Shown here: positions 1 to 8,504 of the stretch, piece after piece | Numbering within the stretch: the stretch's first letter is position 1 | Layout of the letters: the number at the start of each line of letters is the position of its first letter | Assembly (NCBI RefSeq): GCF_001418105.1 | Contig: NZ_LIQI01000022.1 | Coordinates: 744,001 to 808,000 of the forward strand | Reading direction: 5' to 3' | Source: Lacinutrix himadriensis | Lineage (GTDB): Bacteria > Bacteroidota > Bacteroidia > Flavobacteriales > Flavobacteriaceae | Length of the DNA: 64,000 bases | The notes under the pieces: generated by a model | What the model was told of the DNA's origin: nothing | The model's input: the letters and a program-made list of their open reading frames with translations, nothing else | The model's database searches: none | Program-made: the position numbers and the translations under genes

Positions 1-330
1 CTCTAATTGACATCCATTTTTTAATAAGTATTATAATTTTTAGTGTTGGTATGTTCCCTTTTTAGTCTGAAAACTTCTCTGTAAAAAAACGCTAACTTTT
101 TTGGTAGTCTCCTCTGGGTTTTTGATTGGAAAATTAACCGGATATTCCTAATTAAAGTTTTAAAAAACAATAAGAAGATATTAACAAGTTATCCTTATTA
201 TTTTGAAAGTTATTAAGACTCTATTTCTAAGCTCTGTTTTATTAACAATTAAAACTTAACTATCAATATATCAGTAGTTTAAAATATTTTTTGTATATTT
301 ACTATTCTCTCCCAATTTTTATAATATCTG
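1..330. other. Left-edge spacer without a recognisable gene
   Basis: Very AT-rich stretch with no open frame of useful length on either strand and no recognised RNA. It lies upstream of the first LRR gene. A motif resembling the Bacteroidota -7 element lies near 290-300 (TATATTTA), but the match is weak. Confidence 0.5.
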
Positions 331-392
331 TTAATAGTTTCAGTTTCAAAAGCTGAAAATAAATTACGTCTAATTTAAACTATTAACTCATG
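331..392 (+). promoter_or_regulatory. Structured 5' leader of LRR gene 1
   Basis: TTAATAGTTT at 331-340 is perfectly complementary to AAACTATTAA at 377-386, which ends four bases before the ATG. Between them is a hairpin, TTTCAG (338-343) with CTGAAA (353-358). The same two-stem layout recurs in front of the second LRR gene, with changed but still paired bases in the inner hairpin. The outer stem would cover the ribosome-binding region. A regulatory role is inferred. Confidence 0.5.
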
Positions 393-1703
393 AAAAAAAA
401 TTACACACTTTTATTAAGTATTATATGTATGTATCAAATACATGCGCAATATACAGCTATTCCAGACCCTGTTTTTGAACAATTTTTAATAGATCAAACT
501 ATAGATAGCGAAGGAACGCTTGACGGACAAGTATTAACAAACGATATAGCAATTGTTAATAGCTTAGATGTTTCTGGAACTAATATTACAAATTTAACTG
601 GAATTCAAGATTTTATAGGATTAACACAGTTAATAGCAAGCAATGTAAGTTTAACAAGTTTGGATGTAAGTAATTTAACAAATTTACAAGAACTTAATCT
701 AGCGTTCAATTATACTTTACAGTCCTTAAACCTTACTGGTTGTACAGGTTTGGTAGATCTAGATATTAAAATAACAGGTCTAAATAGTTTAGATTTAAGT
801 ACGTGTTCTTCGTTAGCTACTATAGATATGTATAAAAGTTTTTTACCACATCTAGATGTTCAAGGTTTAACTTACTTAACAAATATAAGAGCTAATGAAT
901 CTTATTTGCAAACATTAAATGTTACAGGTTGTACTTCGTTAAGTAGTATTAATATTGATGAAACTTCTATTTCTAATTTAGATTTAAGTAATAATCTATC
1001 GATAACTAATTTAAGTTTTTATGATTCTGGTATTCAAAATTTAAACCTATCTAATTGTAGTAATTTAGAGTGGTTATTTGTGAATCAATGTCGTAGCTTA
1101 AGTACTTTAGATCTAACGAATTGTACAGGAATGAAGAATATTACTTTTTTAGAGTCACTAAGCTATCAATTTACAAGTTTAGATTTTAATAGTCTTTCTG
1201 CTTTAGAAAGTATTGAATTAGGAGGTTCTTCAATTACAAATGTAGACCTTTCTAATTGTCCAAATTTAACTTCTTTATCTATTTATAATTCTTCTGTAAG
1301 TAGTCTAGATCTTAGAAATGGAAATAACACTAATCTTAATTTTTATGTGTATGCTTCAAATTTAAGCTGTATTAGCGTAGATGACGAAGTATATTCTACA
1401 GCAAACTGGGATATTAACATTAATTCTAATTATATTTTTAGTAATGATTGTTCTACTTTAAATGTTGCTGAAAATCAATTAAGTACCATTAGTGTTTATC
1501 CAAATCTGGTTGTTAATAACCTTAATATAGGTTTGCAAAATCATCAAATATTACAAGACCTTACTATAGTAAACCTACAAGGAAAGAAAATAGTAACTAC
1601 TGCGGAAACTACTATAGATCTATCCAATTTAAGTTCTGGTTATTATTTTGCTTTAATACATACCAATCAAGGAAAAAGCATAAAAAAGATACTAAAAATG
1701 TAA
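390..1703 (+). CDS. Secreted leucine-rich-repeat protein with T9SS type A sorting domain
   Basis: 437 residues. Residues 1-19 form a signal peptide ending at a QA/Q-type site (MKKNYTLLLSIICMYQIHAQ). An N-terminal cap (IPDPVFEQFLID...GTLDG) is typical of Bacteroidota LRR surface proteins. About a dozen irregular LRRs of roughly 20-22 residues follow, with SLDLS/NLSNC motifs, at about 50-330. The end (about 365-437) is a T9SS type A sorting domain starting VYPNLVVNNL and ending in a Lys-rich tail. The protein is therefore expected to cross the outer membrane by type IX secretion and be released or anchored at the surface. It is the intact member of a tandem pair; the ligand is unknown. A terminator follows at 1731. 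Confidence 0.88.
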   Translation: MKKNYTLLLSIICMYQIHAQYTAIPDPVFEQFLIDQTIDSEGTLDGQVLTNDIAIVNSLDVSGTNITNLTGIQDFIGLTQLIASNVSLTSLDVSNLTNLQELNLAFNYTLQSLNLTGCTGLVDLDIKITGLNSLDLSTCSSLATIDMYKSFLPHLDVQGLTYLTNIRANESYLQTLNVTGCTSLSSINIDETSISNLDLSNNLSITNLSFYDSGIQNLNLSNCSNLEWLFVNQCRSLSTLDLTNCTGMKNITFLESLSYQFTSLDFNSLSALESIELGGSSITNVDLSNCPNLTSLSIYNSSVSSLDLRNGNNTNLNFYVYASNLSCISVDDEVYSTANWDININSNYIFSNDCSTLNVAENQLSTISVYPNLVVNNLNIGLQNHQILQDLTIVNLQGKKIVTTAETTIDLSNLSSGYYFALIHTNQGKSIKKILKM

Positions 1704-1730
1704 ATCAACCAACTACATTTAAATTTAAAA

Positions 1731-1772
1731 AAGTCTTGTTTCATTTTATAACAAGGCTTTTTTTTTTTTTTA
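1731..1772 (+). terminator. Rho-independent terminator of LRR gene 1
   Basis: AGTCTTGTT and AACAAGGCT form a stem (with G-T pairs) around an AT loop, followed by a long T run. A near-identical terminator follows the second LRR gene, showing that the duplication included it. Confidence 0.85.
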
Positions 1773-1855
1773 TTTATCTGTTTTTCAGTATTATAACTAT
1801 ATATATTAATTATTTTTTATACATTTATATTTCTCTCCCTATTTTATTACAATGG

Positions 1856-1916
1856 TTAATAGTTTCCGCTTAAAGCGGAAAAATAAATGATGTCCAATTT
1901 AAACTATTAACTCATG
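1856..1916 (+). promoter_or_regulatory. Structured 5' leader of LRR gene 2
   Basis: TTAATAGTTT (1856-1865) pairs with AAACTATTAA (1901-1910), just before the ATG. The inner hairpin is TTTCCGCTT (1863-1871) with AAGCGGAAA (1873-1881). Compared with gene 1 the inner stem has changed on both sides (CAG/CTG to CCG/CGG), which keeps the pairing. Confidence 0.5.
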
Positions 1917-3226
1917 AAAAAAATGTACACACTCTTATTAAGTATTATATGTATGTATCAACTACATGCGCAATACACAGCTATTCCAGACCCCGATTTT
2001 GAACAAGTTTTAATTTATAATTCGACGGATTCCGAAGGTACTTTAGATGGACAGGTATTAACAAGTGATCTTGCAATGGTTAATAGCTTGAATATTTCTA
2101 ATAGTAACATCTCTGATTTAACAGGTATTCAAGATTTTATTGCATTAACTTCTTTAGAAGCAAGAAATGCAAGTATAATAAACCTAGATGTAAGTGGTTT
2201 AATAAATTTACGAGAACTAATTCTTGCTTTTACTTATACTTTAGAAACCTTAAATGTAAATGGTTGTACGGGATTAGTAAATCTAGATATAAAAATAACA
2301 GGACTTAATATATTAGATTTAAGCACGTGTACTTCGCTGGAAACTATTGATATGTATAAATCTACTTTACGCCATTTAGATGTTCATGGAGTTACCTCTC
2401 TAACATACATTAGAGCTGATGAATCTTATTTAAGTACTTTAAATGTTACTGGTTGTACTTCTTTAAGAAGTATTAATATTAACGAAACAGGCATGCGTAG
2501 TTTAGATTTAAGTAACAATCCGTCTATTGTAAATTTTGGTTGTTTTGATTGTTCTTTGGAAGATTTAAATTTATCAAACTGTATTAATTTTGAAACTTTA
2601 GATTTTTGGAGGGTTCGTGATATAACAAATATTAACTTAACTAATTGTAATAATTTTACAGGTATAACTACTTACGAAAGTTCCTTACACTTACAAAGTT
2701 TAGATTTGACGGGTGTTGTAGATTTAGAAACTTTCCATTTAGATGAGGTTACTATTTCAGAATTAGACCTTTCTAATAATCTAAATTTACACGAAGTTAC
2801 ATTAGGTTTTTGTACCATAGGTAGTTTAAATTTAAAAAACGGTAATAATACCAATTTTACTAATTTCGGTGTTCATAACTCCAATTTAAGCTGTATTACT
2901 GTAGATGATGAAAATTATTCTAATTCTAATTGGACTAATACTTCTAATTCTTCTATTGTATTTAGTAACGATTGTAATACTTTAAGTACTAACGAAAACC
3001 AAATAAGTACTATAGAATTTATCCGAATCCTGTTGTTGATAACTTGTATGTTGGTTTACAAAGCCATCAAATACTAGAAAATATAACTATTGTAAACCTA
3101 CAAGGAAAGCAGATGTTAACAACTACGGAAACTACTATAGATCTATCCAATTTAAGTTCTGGATATTATTTTGCTTTAATAAATACAGACCAAGGAAAAA
3201 GTATAAAAAAGCTACTAAAAAAGTAA
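1914..3226 (+). CDS. Secreted LRR protein with T9SS sorting domain, second tandem copy, interrupted by one frameshift
   Basis: Close paralogue of the preceding gene: near-identical signal peptide, same N-terminal cap (IPDPDFEQVLIY) and the same LRR layout. The reading frame from 1914 runs into out-of-frame sequence and stops at 3077. The T9SS sorting domain continues in the next frame to 3226 (YPNPVVDNLYVGL, then ending SIKKLLKK). Restoring one T in the TTT run at 3018-3020 gives IEFYPNPVVDN and a product of exactly 437 residues, the same length as copy 1. Either a sequence error or a recent inactivation that removes the secretion signal. Confidence 0.85.
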
Positions 3227-3252
3227 ACTTAGTAATGATAAAAAATTTAGAA

Positions 3253-3287
3253 AAGTCTTGTTTTATTTTAGAACAAGGCTTTTTTTA
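3253..3287 (+). terminator. Rho-independent terminator of LRR gene 2
   Basis: AAGTCTTGTT and AACAAGGCTT stem with T run, the duplicate of the terminator at 1731-1772. Confidence 0.85.
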
Positions 3288-3336
3288 TTTAGTACCTTTA
3301 TGGTGTTAAAAACAATCCACTTTAATACTAAAAAAA

Positions 3337-3771
3337 ATGAAAATTTCTATAGGAAACGATCACGCAGGAACAGATTATAAATTTGCTATACTAAAGCATT
3401 TAGAAGCAAAAGGATTTACTGTTAATAACTATGGAACAGATAGTAATGACAGTGTAGATTATCCAGATTTTGTACATCCTGTAGCTAATGATGTAGAAAA
3501 CAAAAAAGCAGATTTTGGGATTATTATTTGCGGAAGCGGTAATGGTGCAAACATGACAGCAAATAAACATCAAGGTATTCGTTCTGCATTATGTTGGACT
3601 AAAGAAATTACTGCACTTGCAAGACAACATAATGATGCAAATATATTAAGTATTCCTGCTCGATACACCGCTTTACAACAAGCTATTGAGATGGTAGATA
3701 CTTTTTTAGAAACTAAATTTGAAGGTGGACGACACCAAAACAGAGTAGATAAAATTCCTGTGAATTGTTAA
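3337..3771 (+). CDS. rpiB: Ribose-5-phosphate isomerase B
   Basis: 144 residues, the usual length of the RpiB/LacA family. It interconverts ribose 5-phosphate and ribulose 5-phosphate in the non-oxidative pentose phosphate pathway, in the cytoplasm. Visible family signatures are GNDHAGTDYK near the N terminus, the active-site Cys in IICGSGNGANMTANK (about residue 65) and the C-terminal GGRHQNRV phosphate-binding stretch. The ATG start is well placed. The next gene begins one base after the stop, so the two are probably co-transcribed. LacA-type substrate use cannot be excluded, but no lac genes are nearby. Confidence 0.93.
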   Translation: MKISIGNDHAGTDYKFAILKHLEAKGFTVNNYGTDSNDSVDYPDFVHPVANDVENKKADFGIIICGSGNGANMTANKHQGIRSALCWTKEITALARQHNDANILSIPARYTALQQAIEMVDTFLETKFEGGRHQNRVDKIPVNC

Positions 3772-3772
3772 A

Positions 3773-4690
3773 ATGGGTAATGCACACGCACATAACCATG
3801 CTCAGGATACAAAAGATCTAAAAGGGCAAAAGCTGTTAATTACTATATTTTTAAATATAATAATTACGGTAGCACAAGTTATAGGAGGAATAATTTCTGG
3901 AAGTCTATCTTTATTAAGTGATGCATTACACAATTTTAGTGATGTTATCTCTTTAATAGTAAGTTATATAGCTGCCAAATTATCTAAAAGAAAAGCATCT
4001 ATAAATAGAACTTTTGGTTATAAACGTGCCGAAATTCTTGCTGCTTTTATTAACGCTTCTACTTTAGTTATTGTGGCGGTTTTATTAATTATAGAAGCGG
4101 TTAAACGTTTTAATAATCCGCAAGAAATAGAGTCAAACCTAGTAATATGGTTATCTATTATAGCAATTATAGGTAATGGTTTTAGTGTTTTACTACTTAA
4201 AAAAGATTCCAAAAACAATATAAATATGCGCTCTGCATATCTGCATTTATTTACAGATATGTTAGCAAGTGTAGCTGTATTAATAGGAGGTTTATTAATG
4301 AAATACTACCAAATGTTTTGGGTAGATAGCTTATTAACATTATTGATTGCTTTGTATTTAATTTGGGTTGGTTACGATTTATTAAAAACATCCACCAGAA
4401 TGTTAATGCTCTTTACACCAGACGATATTAATATTAAAGAAGTAGTACGTGCTGTTAATAAACTACCAAAAGTGAATAAAATACACCATGTACATATCTG
4501 GAATTTAAGCGATGATGAGCTTCATTTAGAAGCACATTTAGACCTAACAGAAGATATTACAACCACTGCATTTAATGCTTTGCTTTTAGATATTGAAAAC
4601 GTGTTACACGATAAATTTAATATAAACCATGTAACCATTCAACCAGAGTTTAATAAAGAAGATCCTAAAGAAGTAATAGTACAAGATTAA
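3773..4690 (+). CDS. Cation diffusion facilitator, zinc type (CzcD/ZitB-like)
   Basis: 305 residues, inner-membrane metal/proton antiporter of the CDF family. The N terminus is His-rich (HAHNHAQD). About six membrane segments span residues 20-215. The transport site is visible as HxxxD in TM2 (DALHNFSDV) and HxxxD in TM5 (HLFTDML); two His plus two Asp is the arrangement usual for zinc exporters. A cytoplasmic domain of about 90 residues follows (VHIWNLSDDELHLEAHLDL). The gene starts immediately after rpiB and probably shares its transcript. Zn(II) is inferred from the site, and other divalent ions are possible. Confidence 0.9.
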   Translation: MGNAHAHNHAQDTKDLKGQKLLITIFLNIIITVAQVIGGIISGSLSLLSDALHNFSDVISLIVSYIAAKLSKRKASINRTFGYKRAEILAAFINASTLVIVAVLLIIEAVKRFNNPQEIESNLVIWLSIIAIIGNGFSVLLLKKDSKNNINMRSAYLHLFTDMLASVAVLIGGLLMKYYQMFWVDSLLTLLIALYLIWVGYDLLKTSTRMLMLFTPDDINIKEVVRAVNKLPKVNKIHHVHIWNLSDDELHLEAHLDLTEDITTTAFNALLLDIENVLHDKFNINHVTIQPEFNKEDPKEVIVQD

Positions 4691-4734
4691 TCCATTCTTT
4701 TTTTTAAGGAATTTCATGATAACCATTTAAAAAT

Positions 4735-5178
4735 ATGCTTAATATAGTAACTAAAACCTTTAAAGAATTAACCACACAAGAGCTATACGAAATTCTACAA
4801 TTACGATCGGAAGTTTTTGTTGTAGAACAAGATTGTGTGTATCAAGACTTGGACGGAAAAGACCAGAAAGCGCTACATGTTATAGGTTTTAAAGATGAAA
4901 AAGTAGTAGCATACACACGTATTTTTAAACCAGGATTTTATTTTGAAGAAGCAAGCATTGGTAGAGTAGTAGTTGCTGCAAACCAAAGGCAACATAAATA
5001 TGGTTATGCTATAATGGAAGCATCTATTAAGGCTGTAAAAGAACAGTATAACGAAAGCATTATTAAGATTTCAGCCCAATGTTATTTAAAGAAATTCTAT
5101 AATAACTTAGGGTTTAAAGAAATAGGAGCAGAGTACCTAGAAGATGGTATACCACATATTGGAATGTTAAAAATCTAG
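4735..5178 (+). CDS. elaA: ElaA-like GNAT acetyltransferase
   Basis: 147 residues, matching the ElaA subgroup of the GNAT superfamily. The N-terminal part (LRSEVFVVEQDCVYQDLDG) is the characteristic ElaA signature. The acetyl-CoA-binding region is SIGRVVVAANQRQHKYGYAI at about 80-100. The C-terminal GNAT strand is FYNNLGFKEIG. Acceptor substrate unknown. The gene lies 44 bp after the CDF gene on the same strand and converges with the OmpA-domain gene: its TAG stop and the opposing TAG stop share the palindrome CTAG at 5175-5178. Confidence 0.88.
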   Translation: MLNIVTKTFKELTTQELYEILQLRSEVFVVEQDCVYQDLDGKDQKALHVIGFKDEKVVAYTRIFKPGFYFEEASIGRVVVAANQRQHKYGYAIMEASIKAVKEQYNESIIKISAQCYLKKFYNNLGFKEIGAEYLEDGIPHIGMLKI

Positions 5179-6052
5179 CGTTTTTTGGCAACATGTGTAA
5201 TTAAAATCTCAACACGTCTGTCAAATTTAGGATCTCCACCAAGCGGAAATTTTCTTCGCATACCAATAAAACGCATGCGTCTTTTACTCACGCCTTTTTT
5301 TATTAAATAGTCATAAATAAACTTTGCTCTAGCTAAAGATAAATTACGCTGGTTTGTCTTTCTATTTACTGCATCTCTAGAGTTTTGTGTACAACAAACA
5401 TGGCCTTCAATAGAGAAGTAAATATTATCTTCTTTTAATAAAATATTAGCAATGTCTTCTAGTGTGTTTTTAGAGTCTTTAGCTAGTGTAGCATAACCTG
5501 TTTTAAAGTATATATTCTCTAATCTAATTTTGTCTCCTTCTTTTACATTACCATCTGATATATCTTGCGTAGTCTTTTGGTTTTTAGGTCTTGGTATGGT
5601 GTCTTTAGGTTTATTTACTACAATTTCTTCTTTGGTTTTGGAACTTTTTTAGTAGCAATAATTTCTACTTTTCGGTTTAAACCTCTTATTTTATCTACTT
5701 GGTCTTCTTTTATTATTCTTAATAAAACCTCTCCTTTTCCATCTACATTACTAATTAGAGACTCGTCTATTTCATTATTAGAAAAAACAGTTTTAATAGC
5801 GTTTGCTCTATTTTGTGATAATGCTAAATTGTAGTGTTCACTTCCTCTATCATCACAAAAACCATAGATGGAAATCTTTTCAATATCAATACCATCTAAA
5901 CCAGAAATAAATAATAATAACCTGTTTTCTTCGGTAGATAAAACGTGGTAATCATCGGTTTCAAAATAAACTTCATGTGTCAATTTTTCTTGTGCTAAAA
6001 CACTAAAAGAACTTATTAAAAGGAAGAGATATGGAATTGTTTTTTTTATCAT
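5175..6052 (-). CDS. Secreted protein with two OmpA-like domains, interrupted by one frameshift
   Basis: Signal peptide at residues 1-20 (ending SVLAQ). The first OmpA-like peptidoglycan-binding module contains GFCDDRGSEHYN and LNRKVEI. The frame then stops at 5618. In the neighbouring frame the coding continues through a linker rich in Lys and Pro into a second OmpA-like module (SIEGHVCCTQNSRD, then KFDRRVEILITH) that ends at 5175. Adding one base in the homopolymers at 5636-5639 or 5645-5650 joins them into about 292 residues. Probably a periplasmic or outer-membrane-associated wall-binding protein. The break may be a sequence error. Confidence 0.8.
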
Positions 6053-6112
6053 AGTTTAAAGTTTCTGAACGTTTTCAGAAAAAAATAGGCTTAAATATAC
6101 AGGTTTTTAGTT

Positions 6113-7753
6113 TTATTTTAAATAACTCGCGTATTTAGAAGGGTTTGCTAAAATTTCAGTAGCTTTTTTAATTTCTATATTATGTGTTTTATAGTACTCA
6201 TACAAACCTTCTCGGTATGCGTGACGTTTTACAATTTCATCGGTTAACAACCCAAGAATTTGATCTTTATTTTGATCTATTGCTTTACTTTTAGAAGTAT
6301 TTAAATTTGCTAACAACGTATTGTAATCTTTTTGAATAGCACCATCTAATTCTTCTTTTTCCGCTTCAATTAAAACCTTGGATAATGATTTTTCAGTATT
6401 GGTTTCAAAAGTGAAATTATTAGAACTTAAAAAGTTTTTAAAGCCTTTAAAATCCGAATCTGTTAGCTTAAAATTATTTATATCTTCTATGTTATTTTTG
6501 TAATAGTAATCTGTAGCGTAATCAAAAATTAAAAAATTACTATTAATTGCTTTGGTAATTGGTGAATTTTTAGTGATTGCTAAATCTTCATCCGGAAAAA
6601 CGCCACCTCCATCAAAAACCTTTCTTCCATTTTTAGTTTTAAAGGCATGATAATTTTCTTGCTTTACACGTACCGCGTTTCCTTTGTCATCGCGATTCCA
6701 ATAATCTAATGCTTGTATACAACGTCCAGAAGGCGTATAATATCTAGAAATAGTAACTTTTAATTGTGTACCATAGGTTAGGCTTTTTGGTCTTTGTACC
6801 AAACCTTTACCAAAACTTCTAGAACCTACAATTACAGCTCTATCTAAATCTTGTAAAGAACCAGAAACAATCTCACTTGCAGAGGCACTAGAACCGTTAA
6901 TTAAAACCACTAATGGGATTTCGGTATCTAAAGGATCATTTTTAGTGTAATAAGTTTTATTGTATTTTTTTACTTTCGATTTTGTGGTAACTACCAATTG
7001 CCCTTTAGGAACAAAAAGGTTTACAATACTTATCGCTTCACGAAGTAATCCTCCTGGATTGTTTCTTAAATCTAAAATGATGCGTTCTGCTCCTTGTGTT
7101 TTTAAATCTTTTAAAGCGAAAGCGGTTTGTGTGGTTGTTTTGGTATTAAACTTACTTAAAACAATATAGCCTGTTTTAGCATCTATCATAGAAAAGTGAG
7201 GCACAGCATTGATTTCTATTTCAGAGCGCATAATAGACGCTGTATTTTCTATTCCTTGGCGAACATAGGTAACAGATACCGAAGAATTTGCAGCGCCTTT
7301 TAATAAGTTTCCTGCTTCCTCTTTATAGTCACTAATAGATACGTTGTTAATTTTAATTATTTCATCTCCAGCTTTTAAACCAGCTTTGTCTGCAGGATAA
7401 TCTTTATACGGTTCTATAAGGATTAATTTATCTTTTAAAGTTCTTACGTTAGCACCAATTCCTGTATAATCTCCAGTACGTTTAATGCGTTCTGCTTCTA
7501 CATCTTGCTCGTTATAAAAACGGGTGTAAGGGTCTAAACTAGTAAGCATGCTTTTTATGGCTGTATCCATTAAATCTCCAGGATTGGTTTCATCCACATA
7601 ATTCATGTTGATTTCTTTAAACAAGGTGGTGAAAATTTCAATTTGTTTAGCGATTTCAAAAAAGTCATTTTTAAAGGCAGACCCTGTAAAAAGTATCGTT
7701 GCTGCAAATATTGGAATTAGTATTCTCTTAGTAAGTCTTGTTTTCATCTGCAT
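6113..7753 (-). CDS. C-terminal processing peptidase, S41 family (CtpA/Prc-like)
   Basis: 546 residues with an N-terminal membrane or signal segment (LIPIFAATILFTGSAF). A PDZ domain lies at about 90-170 (KAGLKAGDEIIKINNVSI). The S41 catalytic domain follows: LDLRNNPGGLL, the nucleophile Ser in NGSSASASEIVS (about residue 288) and the general-base Lys in SFGKGLVQ (about 315). It would cut proteins at their C termini in the periplasm. A second ATG two codons in (MKTRLTKR) is an equally good start. It follows rnpA on the same strand after a 230-bp gap. Confidence 0.92.
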   Translation of the reverse strand: MQMKTRLTKRILIPIFAATILFTGSAFKNDFFEIAKQIEIFTTLFKEINMNYVDETNPGDLMDTAIKSMLTSLDPYTRFYNEQDVEAERIKRTGDYTGIGANVRTLKDKLILIEPYKDYPADKAGLKAGDEIIKINNVSISDYKEEAGNLLKGAANSSVSVTYVRQGIENTASIMRSEIEINAVPHFSMIDAKTGYIVLSKFNTKTTTQTAFALKDLKTQGAERIILDLRNNPGGLLREAISIVNLFVPKGQLVVTTKSKVKKYNKTYYTKNDPLDTEIPLVVLINGSSASASEIVSGSLQDLDRAVIVGSRSFGKGLVQRPKSLTYGTQLKVTISRYYTPSGRCIQALDYWNRDDKGNAVRVKQENYHAFKTKNGRKVFDGGGVFPDEDLAITKNSPITKAINSNFLIFDYATDYYYKNNIEDINNFKLTDSDFKGFKNFLSSNNFTFETNTEKSLSKVLIEAEKEELDGAIQKDYNTLLANLNTSKSKAIDQNKDQILGLLTDEIVKRHAYREGLYEYYKTHNIEIKKATEILANPSKYASYLK

Positions 7754-7983
7754 TATTTTTGTTTTTCTTAGTAAGCTATTTTTGATAGAAAAAAATAGAG
7801 AAAACTAAGATAAGTATAAAAGGCCACATGTCTAATATGCCTAGAAAAAATAAAGATATACCATTAAATCGGGATTTAATAGCGTTGCTTATTTTTGTTC
7901 CGAAAAAAATAGTTACACCACATTTAATGGTTTGTTTATAAAATGCAATGGCAAAAGGGTAGTTAAAAATTTTATTTTCGCTG

Positions 7984-8364
7984 TTATTTATTTTCAGCGA
8001 TTTTAATTAAAAACTTGTTGAACATCTTTTTTGTTGCCTTTTCTAATTCACTATAGGAAGGTTTTTCTTTGCCAACATACAAAATCATAAACGCAAATTG
8101 TGTAGATATGTTGTTAAAAACCATGTATTTATTAAGTCGGTAGGCCTCACGCATCACACGTTTGATTCTAATTCTATCTACGGCCTTTTTAAAATTACGT
8201 TTTGGTACCGAAACACCTGTTTTAAGAGGAACAGCTTCCGTATGCGTAGTTTCTAAATATACAAGACGTAACGGATATGCCGAAACCGATTCTCCTTCTG
8301 TAAAAAGTTTGGTGATAAGCTTTTCGCTTTTCAGTTTTTCGGATTTGTTATAGGTAAATTTCAA
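7984..8364 (-). CDS. rnpA: Ribonuclease P protein component
   Basis: About 126 residues from a TTG start at 8364 (MKFTYNKSEKLKSEKLI). Basic protein subunit of RNase P, which trims tRNA 5' ends. The family signature is seen as PKRNFKKAVDRIRIKRVMRE. An upstream TTG at 8385 is open, but it falls inside TACCTTTG, a good Bacteroidota -7 promoter element at 8383-8390, so the downstream TTG is preferred; it also matches the usual family N terminus. No rpmH is adjacent. Confidence 0.92.
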   Translation of the reverse strand: MKFTYNKSEKLKSEKLITKLFTEGESVSAYPLRLVYLETTHTEAVPLKTGVSVPKRNFKKAVDRIRIKRVMREAYRLNKYMVFNNISTQFAFMILYVGKEKPSYSELEKATKKMFNKFLIKIAENK

Positions 8365-8382
8365 GTATTCTATTTTATGGGT

Positions 8383-8390
8383 CAAAGGTA
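8383..8390 (-). promoter_or_regulatory. -7 promoter element for rnpA
   Basis: TACCTTTG on the minus strand matches the Bacteroidota TAnnTTTG consensus and sits about 19 bases upstream of the preferred TTG start. No clear TTG -33 element was found at the expected distance. Confidence 0.45.
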
Positions 8391-8448
8391 ATAAAATGAA
8401 TGCATCTCATTTTCGATTAAAACTAAAAAGAAGAAATACACGCAATAA

Positions 8449-8484
8449 AAAAAACCACTAGATAATTTATCCAGTGGTTTTTTA
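8449..8484 (-). terminator. Terminator of the M1 peptidase gene
   Basis: AACCACT and AGTGGTT form a stem with T runs on both strands. It lies just after the M1 stop on the minus strand. Confidence 0.8.
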
Positions 8485-8504
8485 AAAAGAATTAAAGGTA
8501 TGCT

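Noticed and set aside
5565-5834. 89-codon plus-strand ORF
   Set aside because: Lies antisense to the two-domain OmpA gene, whose sequence explains the conservation.
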